Shown in pieces: positions 17,518 through 26,108 of a DNA stretch of 64,000 bases; the stretch's first letter is position 1; each line of letters opens with the position of its first letter. Below the pieces are notes generated by a model that made no database searches, was not told the origin of the DNA, and saw only the letters and a list, made by a program, of their open reading frames with translations. The position numbers and the translations under genes were made by a program. The stretch comes from Pedobacter sp. PAMC26386 (lineage in GTDB: Bacteria > Bacteroidota > Bacteroidia > Sphingobacteriales > Sphingobacteriaceae): positions 186,001 to 250,000 of the forward strand of contig CP060294.1 in assembly GCA_014302835.1 (NCBI GenBank), in the 5' to 3' direction.

Positions 17518-18210
17518 TTAAGAAATCAACCTGGCTATGGTAAATGCAGCAGCAGCGGCAATAAGGCCGATCGCTGTAACTTTGACTGCCCCTTTTAAAG
17601 GAGGCTGGCCAGTAACTTTGCTTTTGAAATAACCAAAAATAAATAAGCAGAAAGTTGTGATTACAGCTGAAAGTAATAAGCCATTATGCGGTTCTGTGGT
17701 TAGAAAATAAGCAGACAATGGTAACAAGCCACCAACACAATAGGCAAGACCAATAGTTAATGCGCTATTTCTGGCCCTGTTAATATCTGGCTCTTCTAAA
17801 CCAAGTTCAAACTTCATCATGAAGTCTACCCATTTGGTTTTGTCTTTTGCCAATTGATTGGCAAGAACCGTTTGTCCCTGCTCATCAATCCCATATTCTG
17901 CAAAAATCTCTTTGACTTCCTGTATTTCCTCCGCTCTGAAATTCTCAATTTCGTTATATTCTCTTAATTTTTCACTCTGATAGTGTTCCTGCTCTGTTTT
18001 ACCTGCTAAATATCCACCAAGACCCATTGCGATACAGCCTGCAACAATTTCGGCGAGTCCGGCAGTAATGATGATTCCATTATTTTGTACTGCACCGCTT
18101 AATCCCGCAGCAAGAGCAAAGGGGACGGTTAGGCCATCACTCATCCCGATGACAATGTCAGAGATGAAGGCCGAACTTTTTAAATGTTTTTCTTGATGTG
18201 TATGCGCCAA
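17518..18210 (-). CDS. VIT1/CCC1-family membrane transporter
   Basis: This 230-residue protein belongs to the VIT1/CCC1 family of Fe(II)/Mn(II) transporters. The first helix holds the signature SDIVIGMSDGLTVPFALAAG. A second helix pair follows, then a cytoplasmic acidic, helical segment (about 75-145, rich in Glu) corresponding to the metal-binding domain of plant VIT1, and three C-terminal helices. It probably exports or sequesters ferrous iron or manganese. The gene lies 11 bp after the AlkD-like gene on the same strand and the two are probably co-transcribed, though no functional link is obvious. The start is the first ATG, giving a His/Lys-rich N terminus. Confidence 0.88.
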   Translation of the reverse strand: MAHTHQEKHLKSSAFISDIVIGMSDGLTVPFALAAGLSGAVQNNGIIITAGLAEIVAGCIAMGLGGYLAGKTEQEHYQSEKLREYNEIENFRAEEIQEVKEIFAEYGIDEQGQTVLANQLAKDKTKWVDFMMKFELGLEEPDINRARNSALTIGLAYCVGGLLPLSAYFLTTEPHNGLLLSAVITTFCLFIFGYFKSKVTGQPPLKGAVKVTAIGLIAAAAAFTIARLIS

Positions 18211-18221
18211 AACAGCTATTT

Positions 18222-19355
18222 TTAAAGGTTAGTTAATACGGAGCAATTTTCTGGCCAGCTAACCAGTTCAAAGTCTTTTAACTCATTCTCCTGACCATTG
18301 AGGATAATAGACAACTGATGTTGTCCAGGATAGAATTTTCTGGTGGTGATGATTTTGAAACTTTGTTTCCGGTTGACGACAGCCGTTTCGTTTGGCTGAT
18401 AATCGCGCTCACTGATTTTAAATACTTTTTTGGAAGACTGACCATTTAGCCGCTTATAATAAACTGCATATTCTAAACGGATTTTTTGTACAGTTTGGGC
18501 TGTATTTTTAACTGTTATTGTAAATCCAAGACTATCTCCGATTGCAGTAAATGGAGGCTGTATTTCAAAATGCTGTAATTCTAGATGTGTACTTTCCAGG
18601 CCATAGTATGCTAATATTTTTGAATATCCCTGTTTTAATAAACTGCGGCAACCGTGTTTAATAATTGCATCGGTTTCTTTACTGAAGCTCTTCCATCTGC
18701 TGGCAATAGTAATAATTGTTTCGGGATGATCTTTAGAAATATCATTTAAATTATTAGCTACACTTTTACGTACCCATTCTGAGGGATCATTTTTTAGATT
18801 TTCAAGGATAGGAAGTATGGGGGATGGATCTTTTTTTAATCCGGGTACCGCCATTGCCCAGGGTAATCTTGATCTGCTGCCTTCGCTGGCAAGCCGTCTT
18901 ACTTTATAGTTTTCATGTAGTGACCATTTTTCCATTTGTTTCATCATCTGACTCCCATACTTTGCTAAAAATGGACGTACAGCAAATTCACAAGTTATGA
19001 ATTGCGTAACAAATTCTATGGCTGTGATGGAGGTTTCGTAATCCTCCAGTCCATAGGTCTCTATGTAATCCGGCAGAAAAATAAATGCCAATTTATCTTC
19101 TCCACTTTCGGTTTTTCTGAGCTGATTAATTAGTGAAAACAGATGCTGGATGGCTTTGGGGTATCCATAAGGTAAAAACTCATGGATGACTAATGTGGTG
19201 TGGTGCATCCGTTGCTTTAATTCCATCAACTGAAAATCTTTCGTATAGATTTGTTTGATGAACCGGGTCTTGTTAAACTCAGGGTTTAACTGAATCAGAC
19301 TGTCTGCTAATTTATCATAAAATGGTATCGAATATAGATCTTTTAATAAGCTCAT
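18222..19355 (-). CDS. AlkD-like DNA alkylation repair HEAT-repeat protein
   Basis: The 377-residue protein has an N-terminal HEAT-like helical array (about 1-240) related to AlkC/AlkD DNA glycosylases. Diagnostic segments are EFVTQFITCEFAVRPFL, RRLASEGSRSRLPWA and DPSEWVRKSVANNLNDISKDHPE. The C-terminal 130 residues form a beta-rich domain (FTITVKNTAQTVQKIRLEYAVYY), an Ig-like extension typical of the AlkC-type branch. The probable role is removal of alkylated bases such as 3-methyladenine in the cytoplasm. It is the first gene of a short two-gene unit with the VIT-family transporter. Confidence 0.85.
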   Translation of the reverse strand: MSLLKDLYSIPFYDKLADSLIQLNPEFNKTRFIKQIYTKDFQLMELKQRMHHTTLVIHEFLPYGYPKAIQHLFSLINQLRKTESGEDKLAFIFLPDYIETYGLEDYETSITAIEFVTQFITCEFAVRPFLAKYGSQMMKQMEKWSLHENYKVRRLASEGSRSRLPWAMAVPGLKKDPSPILPILENLKNDPSEWVRKSVANNLNDISKDHPETIITIASRWKSFSKETDAIIKHGCRSLLKQGYSKILAYYGLESTHLELQHFEIQPPFTAIGDSLGFTITVKNTAQTVQKIRLEYAVYYKRLNGQSSKKVFKISERDYQPNETAVVNRKQSFKIITTRKFYPGQHQLSIILNGQENELKDFELVSWPENCSVLTNL

Positions 19356-19433
19356 TTAGTAAGGGCATTAACATATTTATAACCTTGATCTGGGTTAAAT
19401 ATAAGGTCTTTCCTAAGTAGAAATAACATAAGA

Positions 19434-19808
19434 CTAATCTTCTTTTTTCCGGATGCCGGTAAGATCGAACTGGTTATTAATCTGGCCTGTTAAATTATCA
19501 TTATCTTTTTTGAGCAGGTTCATTTCTACTTCACCACTGCTATGGTCAAATTTAACGACAATGGTAGTGTCTTTTAGTGTGATGGCTGTAAAAAGCATAT
19601 CCTTTTTCTCTTCTTTATCGGTTATGCTTCCGGTAAGTTTACCATCTTTCAGTTCAAACTTGACCAGGGCTTCTGTGTCTCCTTTAGGAAGCCCTTTGAT
19701 GAGTATATCCCATTTACCGACAAAATAGGTGTCACTCTGCTGTGCTTGCGCAGCATTTGTAAATAACAATAGAAATACGAAAGAGAAAATAAAACCTACT
19801 TGCTTCAT
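19434..19808 (-). CDS. Small secreted protein of unknown function
   Basis: The 124-residue protein has a clear signal peptide (hydrophobic FIFSFVFLLLFT, cleavage near AQA-QQ). The mature part of about 100 residues alternates short polar strands (YFVGKWDILIKGLP, ALVKFELKDGKLTGSI, TIVVKFDHSSGEVEMNL), suggesting a small lipocalin-like or beta-sandwich fold. I recognise no catalytic motif, and cysteines are absent. It stands alone between genes with separate promoters. A periplasmic or surface binding role is possible but not supported by more than the fold guess. Confidence 0.65.
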   Translation of the reverse strand: MKQVGFIFSFVFLLLFTNAAQAQQSDTYFVGKWDILIKGLPKGDTEALVKFELKDGKLTGSITDKEEKKDMLFTAITLKDTTIVVKFDHSSGEVEMNLLKKDNDNLTGQINNQFDLTGIRKKED

Positions 19809-19863
19809 AATTGTCTGATTATATGGTTTACACTGACGTAAATATAATTAATAATCTAAAACG

Positions 19864-19911
19864 AATGAAGCCGGTTCTATTGTTTTTATAAACAATAGAA
19901 CCGGCTTCATT
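19864..19911. terminator. Long perfect hairpin, terminator of the aldo/keto reductase gene
   Basis: A perfect 21-bp stem (19864-19884 with 19891-19911) with a 6-base loop lies 50 bp past the 3' end of the reverse-strand reductase gene. Such long perfect stems are frequent Bacteroidota terminators. Confidence 0.75.
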
Positions 19912-19961
19912 TAATCGGACTCTTAACTTATTAACTGATCGTTAATATTAAGCAATAATTT

Positions 19962-20948
19962 TTATTTTATTAAAGCAATTGCTTTGTTAATGGTACTTAA
20001 TTCATCCATGCTCAATGTGAAGTCCATAGTTTTTGCATTATCAATTGCTTGTGCAGTATTTCTTGAACCGGCCAATACAATACTTATACCTGGTTGCAGG
20101 GTAGTCCATCTTAAAACTACTTGTGCTAAAGTTGCATTTTTCTCTGCTGCAATTGGTTCAATAGTATGCAGAAGTGCTTTTACTTTTTCAGGATCAAACT
20201 GACCAAAATAACCGTTGCGGTGATCATTTGATTTAAGTTTGGCATCTTTAAAATACTTACCTGTTAGCAGACCTCTTTCAAGTGGGCTGTAAACTATGAT
20301 ACCGATGTTGTTTTCTACTGTGTATGGGACAATTTCTTTCTCAATCTCTCTGTTCAGCATACTGTAAGAAACCTGGTTAGCAGCAAGGCTTAATGTTTTT
20401 TGTGCTTCTTTTAACTGATCGAGGCTATAATTACTCAATCCCGCTGCTCTGATTTTTCCTTGTTCGATCAGTAGATTAAGCGTCTCCATAGTCTCATCGA
20501 TCGGAGTTGTTTCATCTGGCCAGTGCAGTTGTAACAAGTCGATATAGTCAGTTCCTAACCGTTTCAATCCTTCTTCAACTTCTTTGATAATATTAGCTTT
20601 AGCAGCATATTTATATACAGGTATACTTTTGCCATCGGCACCCGCGTCAAAGAAGAATTCTCCTTTTCCATTGTTACTGCCATCCCATACCAATCCAAAT
20701 TTAGTCAGTAACTGAATTTTTGAGCGGTCTCTTCCTTTGATGGCTTCACCGATTAATTCATCGCTTAAACCGAAACCATAAAATGGTGCAGTATCGATAC
20801 TGGTCACTCCATGATCCAGAGAAGCATGTATAGCATCAATTGAATCTTTTTTCTCGTTTCCACCCCACATGGTCCCACCAATAGCAAAAGTACCGTGAGT
20901 AATGGTTGATAAGTTTAATTCTGTACTTCCTAATTTCCTGTATTCCAT
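19962..20948 (-). CDS. Aldo/keto reductase
   Basis: This 328-residue cytoplasmic enzyme is an NADPH-dependent aldo/keto reductase with the full catalytic tetrad: Asp52 and Tyr57 in SIDTAPFYG, Lys83 in LLTKFG and His142 in LLQLHWPDE. The NADP-binding segment SIVLAGSRN lies near the C terminus. It reduces aldehydes or ketones of unknown identity. It is the third gene on the reverse strand after a flavodoxin-fold quinone reductase and a monooxygenase-like protein, a combination often seen in carbonyl and quinone detoxification. A 38-bp gap separates it from the upstream gene. Confidence 0.9.
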   Translation of the reverse strand: MEYRKLGSTELNLSTITHGTFAIGGTMWGGNEKKDSIDAIHASLDHGVTSIDTAPFYGFGLSDELIGEAIKGRDRSKIQLLTKFGLVWDGSNNGKGEFFFDAGADGKSIPVYKYAAKANIIKEVEEGLKRLGTDYIDLLQLHWPDETTPIDETMETLNLLIEQGKIRAAGLSNYSLDQLKEAQKTLSLAANQVSYSMLNREIEKEIVPYTVENNIGIIVYSPLERGLLTGKYFKDAKLKSNDHRNGYFGQFDPEKVKALLHTIEPIAAEKNATLAQVVLRWTTLQPGISIVLAGSRNTAQAIDNAKTMDFTLSMDELSTINKAIALIK

Positions 20949-20986
20949 GATTAATTGTTGTAATTCAAAAAATGTAAGTTTTTAGC

Positions 20987-21274
20987 TTACACTCTTTTTG
21001 TAATATGTATGATGGGTTTACCATCTAGTATAGCTGCAGATTCTTCTGCAAATTTTTTGATATGAGGGGTTACATTGTGTAAGTCCCAATCTTCCTGAGA
21101 AACCCATTCTTCATGGAAAATAAACACGGTGGGATCTTCCTGAACCTGGTGCAGGTCGTATTGCAGACAAGCAGCTTCACTTTTTGATCCCGTAACTAAG
21201 GTTTTTAAAATCGCTTTTAATTGTTCAGCGTTTCCTGGAGTACTTTTAATTATAGCTGTTAGATAGAAACTCAT
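20987..21274 (-). CDS. Antibiotic biosynthesis monooxygenase (ABM) domain protein, YgiN-like
   Basis: The 95-residue protein is a dimeric ferredoxin-like ABM domain: it opens with LTAIIKSTPGNAEQLKAIL and contains YDLHQVQEDPTVFIFHEEW, the usual second and third strands, and ends KPIIHITKRV. Relatives such as YgiN act as quinol monooxygenases or small-molecule binding proteins and often pair with MdaB-type quinone reductases, as here. The start codon lies 29 bp inside the 3' end of the reductase gene, so translation is probably coupled. The substrate is unknown. Confidence 0.8.
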   Translation of the reverse strand: MSFYLTAIIKSTPGNAEQLKAILKTLVTGSKSEAACLQYDLHQVQEDPTVFIFHEEWVSQEDWDLHNVTPHIKKFAEESAAILDGKPIIHITKRV

Positions 21275-21884
21275 TTTCTTGTTCTTGATTAATAAACGTT
21301 TTAGTTAAATGTTCCTGATATAATTTCATGTCATTTACAATATCAGCATTCTTCTCCACATCATGGAAGTGGATACCTTCCAGAGGTATCATTCCAGTGA
21401 AGGCATTCATCCGGTGAAATCCGAATAATACGCCATCATCTACACTGCGTTCGTTGAAGAATTCACCTGGTAAAGTGAAAGCAGTAGCTGGTGCATTCCA
21501 TGAAGAAGTTACCATATATTTTTTACCATGCAGTGAACCACCTGTCCCATAATTAATATTGGGATTGGCTGAAGAACGACCGTCACTTCTGTAAATGCCT
21601 TTTTGATGACCTTCTGTGAATACCACATCAATATATTTTTTTAAACCGTTAGGGACTTGAAACCACCAGATAGGTGTATGATAAATAACCACATCGGCCC
21701 AAACATAGTTTTCTACTTCCCCAGTTGGATCGTAGTCTTCGTTGATATTCGTAGACCTGATTTCAAAACCAGGCTGACTTTGAAAGAAATTTATTGTTGC
21801 ATTGAAAATTGTATGGTTAAAACGACCTCCAGAGTGTCCAAAGACTTGTCCTCCGTTAATCACAAATATTTTTTTAGTTTCCAT
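21246..21884 (-). CDS. NAD(P)H:quinone oxidoreductase, MdaB-like flavodoxin fold
   Basis: The 212-residue protein has a flavodoxin-like fold: strand KKIFVINGG, the FMN/FAD phosphate loop near GGRFNHTIFN, then VIYHTPIWWFQVPNGLKKYIDVVF, the segment that stacks on the isoalloxazine in MdaB and NQO1-type reductases, and GGSLHGKKYMVTSSWNAP. It probably reduces quinones by two electrons, avoiding semiquinone radicals. It heads a three-gene unit with an ABM protein (29-bp overlap) and an aldo/keto reductase. A good sigma-A-type promoter lies directly upstream. Confidence 0.88.
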   Translation of the reverse strand: METKKIFVINGGQVFGHSGGRFNHTIFNATINFFQSQPGFEIRSTNINEDYDPTGEVENYVWADVVIYHTPIWWFQVPNGLKKYIDVVFTEGHQKGIYRSDGRSSANPNINYGTGGSLHGKKYMVTSSWNAPATAFTLPGEFFNERSVDDGVLFGFHRMNAFTGMIPLEGIHFHDVEKNADIVNDMKLYQEHLTKTFINQEQENEFLSNSYN

Positions 21885-21909
21885 TTTGCAGATCTTTTAA
21901 TTGCTGCAA

Positions 21910-21940
21910 CAAAATTAAGTCTTCTGATTTGCCTATTAAA
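21910..21940 (-). promoter_or_regulatory. Candidate Bacteroidota-type promoter for the quinone reductase operon
   Basis: Read on the reverse strand, TAATTTTG (21917-21910) matches the TAnnTTTG -7 box fully, and TTTA (21940-21937) matches the -33 TTTG in three of four positions at 19-bp spacing. The ATG follows about 25 bases later. Confidence 0.5.
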
Positions 21941-22033
21941 ATAATATGAATCATAGATATGTATCATAATTATAATAGATTAGGTGCGCGTTTTAAAACC
22001 CTGTTAATAAAGAGAATGTGATTGGAGTATCTT

Positions 22034-22726
22034 TTACATCATGGTGTTGATCCGGATACTTGCTTTGATCAGTGCCATTGCTTTGACATGTTGTATTTGT
22101 ATGTCCTTTGCTGCATAACTAGTATTGTAGCTAACTAGTTTGATATATTCTTCTCCTTTTTCTGATTGCTGAACATATCTGACTATAGTTGCATGATCTC
22201 CATCAATATTAATTGATAGCAAGTACATCTCGCCATAATAAATACCCTCTTTCAGATTCGTTATCTTTTTATAAATAGCAATATCACCACTTTTTAAAAG
22301 AGGGTACATTCCATCTCCCAGAATATACATTGCACCATCGCTTTTAGGTAGTTTAGGGATATTGATATAATCAATGATACTTTGCTGCTGATCAAAAAAA
22401 TTAAGAGAATTGATGGAAGTATTCATTTCGTATAATGGAACGGCTCCGTTTACTGGTTGATTAGTAGTAGAGGGCAGTGATCGATTGGATAAAGAAATGG
22501 AACCATTTTCACTTGATTTTTTCATTTCTCCGGAATCGTTAAATAACCATTCGAAACTAATTTCAAGATCATTGCATAGTTTCACAATGAAATCAACTTT
22601 AGGAACGATTTTACTTCTGTAATTTCTGATGTTCGCTTCATTTGTACCTAATGCAGTAGCGAATTTTGAATTGTTGTCGTCAAAAAAAAGTAAAGCTATT
22701 TCATTGATCTTCTTGGTTATATCCAT
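22034..22726 (-). CDS. XRE/S24-type repressor with substituted protease residues
   Basis: The 230-residue protein has an N-terminal helix-turn-helix (about 1-65; NSKFATALGTNEANIRNYRSKIVPK) and a C-terminal S24/LexA-like fold (about 110-225; DGAMYILGDGMYPLLKSGDIAIY). LexA and CI use Ser in GDSM and a downstream Lys for self-cleavage. Here the motif is GDGM, with Gly139 at the Ser position, and the Lys position is Arg183 in TIVRYV. Autocleavage is therefore unlikely, and the C-terminal domain may only dimerise or sense a ligand. It is divergent from a metzincin lipoprotein gene, with an 11-bp inverted repeat between them. No phage genes are nearby. Confidence 0.85.
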   Translation of the reverse strand: MDITKKINEIALLFFDDNNSKFATALGTNEANIRNYRSKIVPKVDFIVKLCNDLEISFEWLFNDSGEMKKSSENGSISLSNRSLPSTTNQPVNGAVPLYEMNTSINSLNFFDQQQSIIDYINIPKLPKSDGAMYILGDGMYPLLKSGDIAIYKKITNLKEGIYYGEMYLLSINIDGDHATIVRYVQQSEKGEEYIKLVSYNTSYAAKDIQIQHVKAMALIKASIRINTMM

Positions 22727-22810
22727 TTTGTTGAAAGGTAATTAGCATAGGGTAAAGATTGCATAAAAAGCTGAATAAGATTGAATGCTTAATTAATAAT
22801 ATGCTTATTT

Positions 22811-22841
22811 CAATCGTTTGAAATTGAATATCAAACGATTG
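22811..22841. promoter_or_regulatory. Candidate operator, 11-bp perfect inverted repeat
   Basis: Arms 22811-22821 and 22831-22841 are exact reverse complements with a 9-base spacer, a half-site spacing suited to a dimeric helix-turn-helix repressor. The site lies 85 bp upstream of the S24-type regulator and 80 bp before the divergent metalloprotease gene, so it could control both. Confidence 0.5.
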
Positions 22842-22920
22842 TGTAGTTGTTTTTTCTGAAGAGCAACAAAACGGTATTGTTGATCAGATTATCTTAGATT
22901 ATAAATCTAAACCTTTATCT

Positions 22921-24087
22921 ATGAGACTAATTAAGAACTTAAATGTGAGCAATGCACTCTTGATGATTGCGTTATTATTGAGTTGTATTTCCTGTAAAAA
23001 AACTGAATCAAATAGCTCTCCGGATTCAGGAGGGGCTAAAACGAATGGGATTTCAGATTACACTTCTGATTCTCCTTATAGTTTGAATGTGATCTACTTT
23101 ATAGGAAAAGACCGTACGCCTGATACTGCTTATCAGCAACGTATCAGTTCCTATATGCTGCAGTGTCAGGATTTTTACCGTACCTGGATGGATAAGAATG
23201 GTTATGGTAAAAGTACTTTTGGCTTATTAAAGAATAGTAGTAATCTGATCAAAATCACGACTATTACAGGTGTGAATGACCAGGCTTATTATGTTTCAGC
23301 AAAAAGCGGAGTCATCAGATCAGAAGTGGATGCATATTTCGCGTCTCATCCCTCAGAGAAAACAAGTGAAACCTTATTAATGATTATGGGTTGTAAAGAT
23401 CATGATGATGCGAACGGCAGAGCATTTTTTGGGTATGTTGGAGGAAATTCCTGTTTTGCAGTGGATTATCCTACTATGTTTGAAGATGCAAAAGCAGGTA
23501 AAACGGCCTATATAGGCGGGCTCTTCCATGAGCTTGGTCATGGTCTGGGTTTAGCACACAATGGGGGTTTAAAGACTGATTGCGCTGCTAATGGAACTTC
23601 TTTAATGGGAGCAGGAAATACCAGCTATTTGAAATCACCAACTTTTCTGACCCTCGCTGACTGTGCTACTCTAGCTAATAACCAATGTTTTAGTTCCACG
23701 ACCAAGACGGGCTGGTATGCGTCACCCACAACTGTAATTGGTAAGATTCATGCAAAAGTAGAGGATAACAGTATTATTGTTTCTGGCAAATATACGACCA
23801 ATGTGGCAGTAAATTCATTGAATTTCTACAATGATCCCGGTACCTATGATGCCAACGGAAATATTCAGGATATCGGAACTAATAAAGATTATGATACGTC
23901 CGTATGGACTAAACCGCCGGTTGGGGTAGATAGTTTCTATGTCGCCATGCCTTTTAGCGAATTCAGAACAAATCATGATGGACCTTATCAGCTCCGCATC
24001 CGTTTGCAGCAAGTCAATGGAAGTTTCCAAACGAAATCTTATAATTATAAAGTTGTTAGTGGAACACCAGTTTTTGATCTTCCATAA
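22921..24087 (+). CDS. Metzincin-type zinc metalloprotease lipoprotein
   Basis: This 388-residue protein has a lipoprotein signal peptide (LLLSCISCKK; acylated Cys at 22 or 25). A central protease domain (about 50-260) carries HELGHGLGLAH, in which His203, Glu204, His207 and His213 form the metzincin zinc site HExxHxxGxxH. A small beta domain of about 110 residues follows (KIHAKVEDNSIIVSGKY onward). The family is found mainly in Bacteroidota and is secreted or surface-exposed; the substrate is unknown. It is transcribed away from the S24-type repressor across a candidate operator, which suggests control by that regulator. Confidence 0.85.
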   Translation: MRLIKNLNVSNALLMIALLLSCISCKKTESNSSPDSGGAKTNGISDYTSDSPYSLNVIYFIGKDRTPDTAYQQRISSYMLQCQDFYRTWMDKNGYGKSTFGLLKNSSNLIKITTITGVNDQAYYVSAKSGVIRSEVDAYFASHPSEKTSETLLMIMGCKDHDDANGRAFFGYVGGNSCFAVDYPTMFEDAKAGKTAYIGGLFHELGHGLGLAHNGGLKTDCAANGTSLMGAGNTSYLKSPTFLTLADCATLANNQCFSSTTKTGWYASPTTVIGKIHAKVEDNSIIVSGKYTTNVAVNSLNFYNDPGTYDANGNIQDIGTNKDYDTSVWTKPPVGVDSFYVAMPFSEFRTNHDGPYQLRIRLQQVNGSFQTKSYNYKVVSGTPVFDLP

Positions 24088-24210
24088 AATGAACCATGCT
24101 GTCCTGTATGCCCCCTTAAATTGACTTTTTAGGCAAGCAGTACTATCAGAGTTATCTTCTATCTTAGAGTTAATTAATATTTATATCAGACTTGAATTAA
24201 TTAATAAGCT

Positions 24211-24708
24211 ATGGAGACAATTCTGTTAGATACCGATCAGACATTTACTAATCTTTTGCAGATTGTTTCCGCATTTGATGATAAGCAACTAAATGAGATT
24301 CCATTTAAAGGGAGCTGGACTGCGGGGCAAGTGTTACAACATCTGATCCTTGCCAACTCAGGGTTTATTGAAGTTATGCAGGGACCTGTTAAAGAAACAG
24401 AAAGAAAACCAGATCAGCAGGTTGCACTGATCAGAAAAGATTTTTTAAACTTCGATAGTAAAATGGAGTCCCCTGATTTTATCCTGCCGTTGCCCATCAG
24501 TTACAGTAAGCAGAGACAAATAGGAACATTGGAAAATATAAAAAGTGGGTTACTTCATTTAGTAGATACAGCTGAACTGGATAAAACATGTTTGGCGTTC
24601 GAACTTCCCGGATATGGTTTTTTAACTCGGTTTGAAGCGGTGTATTTTGTTAATTATCATACACAAAGACATAGTCACCAGTTAAAAAATATTTATCAGT
24701 ATTTATAA
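24211..24708 (+). CDS. DinB-superfamily protein
   Basis: The 165-residue four-helix-bundle protein has the three metal-binding histidines of the DinB/YfiT superfamily: His44 in GQVLQHLI, and His150 and His154 in NYHTQRHSHQ. Members include thiol S-transferases (bacillithiol, mycothiol) and many of unknown substrate. WTAGQVLQHL is the usual motif of the first metal ligand. It stands alone and is followed by a rho-independent terminator. No function beyond a metal-dependent thiol or small-molecule transferase can be proposed. Confidence 0.85.
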   Translation: METILLDTDQTFTNLLQIVSAFDDKQLNEIPFKGSWTAGQVLQHLILANSGFIEVMQGPVKETERKPDQQVALIRKDFLNFDSKMESPDFILPLPISYSKQRQIGTLENIKSGLLHLVDTAELDKTCLAFELPGYGFLTRFEAVYFVNYHTQRHSHQLKNIYQYL

Positions 24709-24778
24709 AATTGAGGAACTAATCAGTTTACCTGGTCAGAAGTTCTTTAACCCTTTTTGATCAGAATAGGTAGCTCTA

Positions 24779-24809
24779 AAAAAGGTCTTCTCTTAAAGAA
24801 GGCCTTTTT
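24779..24809 (+). terminator. Rho-independent terminator after the DinB-like gene
   Basis: A 13-bp stem (24779-24791 with 24797-24809, one G-T pair) with a 5-base loop has A/T tails on both sides. Confidence 0.8.
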
Positions 24810-24928
24810 ATATTAATAATAGTCTCTGTTAAACTCTTTATCCTATCTGCATAAAGGGAATGATCATTTCATTCTAACAAGCTTCTTATTCTTTTTATCT
24901 TTAACAAGTGTATTAAAAAGCAAAAACA

Positions 24929-25984
24929 ATGAATAAAACTGAGCAATTGTTAAAGCAATTAAAGATAGATTACCCGGTAGTTCAGGGGGCAATGTTAGGT
25001 GTGTCTACACCAAAAATGGCTGCTGCGGTATCCAATGCCGGTGGATTGGGCTCTTTAGCCGTAGGAGGCTTATCTCCTGAAAAAACAAGACAGCTGATTA
25101 GTGAAACTAAACGGTATACTGCTAAAAATTTTGCTGTTAATTTGTTTGCTCATGAGGTGCCAAAAGAAATAGATGTGCTGAAATTCAGTAAAATGCAGAG
25201 TTTTATCCACTTATTTTGTACAGCACATCAAATCCCTTTTGAACTTAGGAAGGCTGAAGAATTAAAGTTCTATAGTTACGAGGAACAGATTGATTTGCTC
25301 ATCGAGGAAAAAATTCCGGTAGTGAGTTTCACTTTTGGAATGCTGAGTACAACGGTTATTGCGGCTTTAAAGAAAAATAACTGTTTACTCATTGGTACAG
25401 CAACTTCAGTGCAGGAAGCTATTACGCTGGAACAAAATGGGATTGATTTGATTACTGCGCAGGGTATAGAGGCAGGTGGGCATCGGGGATCATTTTTAGA
25501 TCCGGATCAATTGCCTCAGATTGGATCTATGTCATTAATCCCCTTGGTAACTGATGCTGTTAATACCCCAGTTCTGGCAGCTGGTGGGATCTCCGATAAT
25601 AAGGCTTTAAAGGCAGCCATTGTGCTTGGCGCGGCTGGTGTACAGGTTGGCAGTTTATTTATTCCGGCAGAGGAAAGTCTGGCTGCAGAAAGTTATAAAG
25701 ATGCAGTGATCAATTCAACTGATATAGATACGGTTATTACACGTACTTTTTCTGGAAGGTGGGCAAGAGGAATAAAAAATGCATTTATGGAAGCCGTAGG
25801 GAATTCCGGTCTTGAAATTCCTGAATATGTGGTGCAAAATAGTCTTACAGCAGCAATGCGTGTTTATGCGCAACAAAATGATCATAAAGACTTTCTTTCG
25901 ATGTGGGCTGGTCAATCTGCTTCAAAAGCAATCAGAGGGAAAACTGAAGATATATTTTTAAAGCTGATTCGTGAGGGATGGTAA
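24929..25984 (+). CDS. Nitronate monooxygenase (NPD-type flavoprotein)
   Basis: The 351-residue protein is a TIM-barrel flavoprotein of the nitronate monooxygenase family, which oxidises nitronates such as propionate-3-nitronate using FMN and oxygen. Visible signatures are YPVVQGAMLGVSTPKMAAAV at the N terminus, the AAVSNAGGLGSLAVGG loop, GIEAGGHRG containing the conserved catalytic His region, and the FMN-phosphate segment LAAGGISD followed by AAIVLGAAGVQVGS. A near-consensus -7 box (TATCTTTA, 24896-24903) precedes the ATG by about 25 bases. It stands alone. Confidence 0.9.
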   Translation: MNKTEQLLKQLKIDYPVVQGAMLGVSTPKMAAAVSNAGGLGSLAVGGLSPEKTRQLISETKRYTAKNFAVNLFAHEVPKEIDVLKFSKMQSFIHLFCTAHQIPFELRKAEELKFYSYEEQIDLLIEEKIPVVSFTFGMLSTTVIAALKKNNCLLIGTATSVQEAITLEQNGIDLITAQGIEAGGHRGSFLDPDQLPQIGSMSLIPLVTDAVNTPVLAAGGISDNKALKAAIVLGAAGVQVGSLFIPAEESLAAESYKDAVINSTDIDTVITRTFSGRWARGIKNAFMEAVGNSGLEIPEYVVQNSLTAAMRVYAQQNDHKDFLSMWAGQSASKAIRGKTEDIFLKLIREGW

Positions 25985-26108
25985 TTAGTCTTTTACACTA
26001 AAAGAATAATTCAGGTTACAAAATATTTAAGTAAGGGATGGGGGTGATCCTCTCTTCAGTAGTCTTTACCTTAGTAGCGGTGAAAACTAATTCAAACATA
26101 AACTTATT

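Noticed and set aside
22034..22726. Prophage suggested by the S24-type repressor
   Set aside because: No integrase, terminase, capsid or tail gene, and no attachment-site repeats are visible around it.
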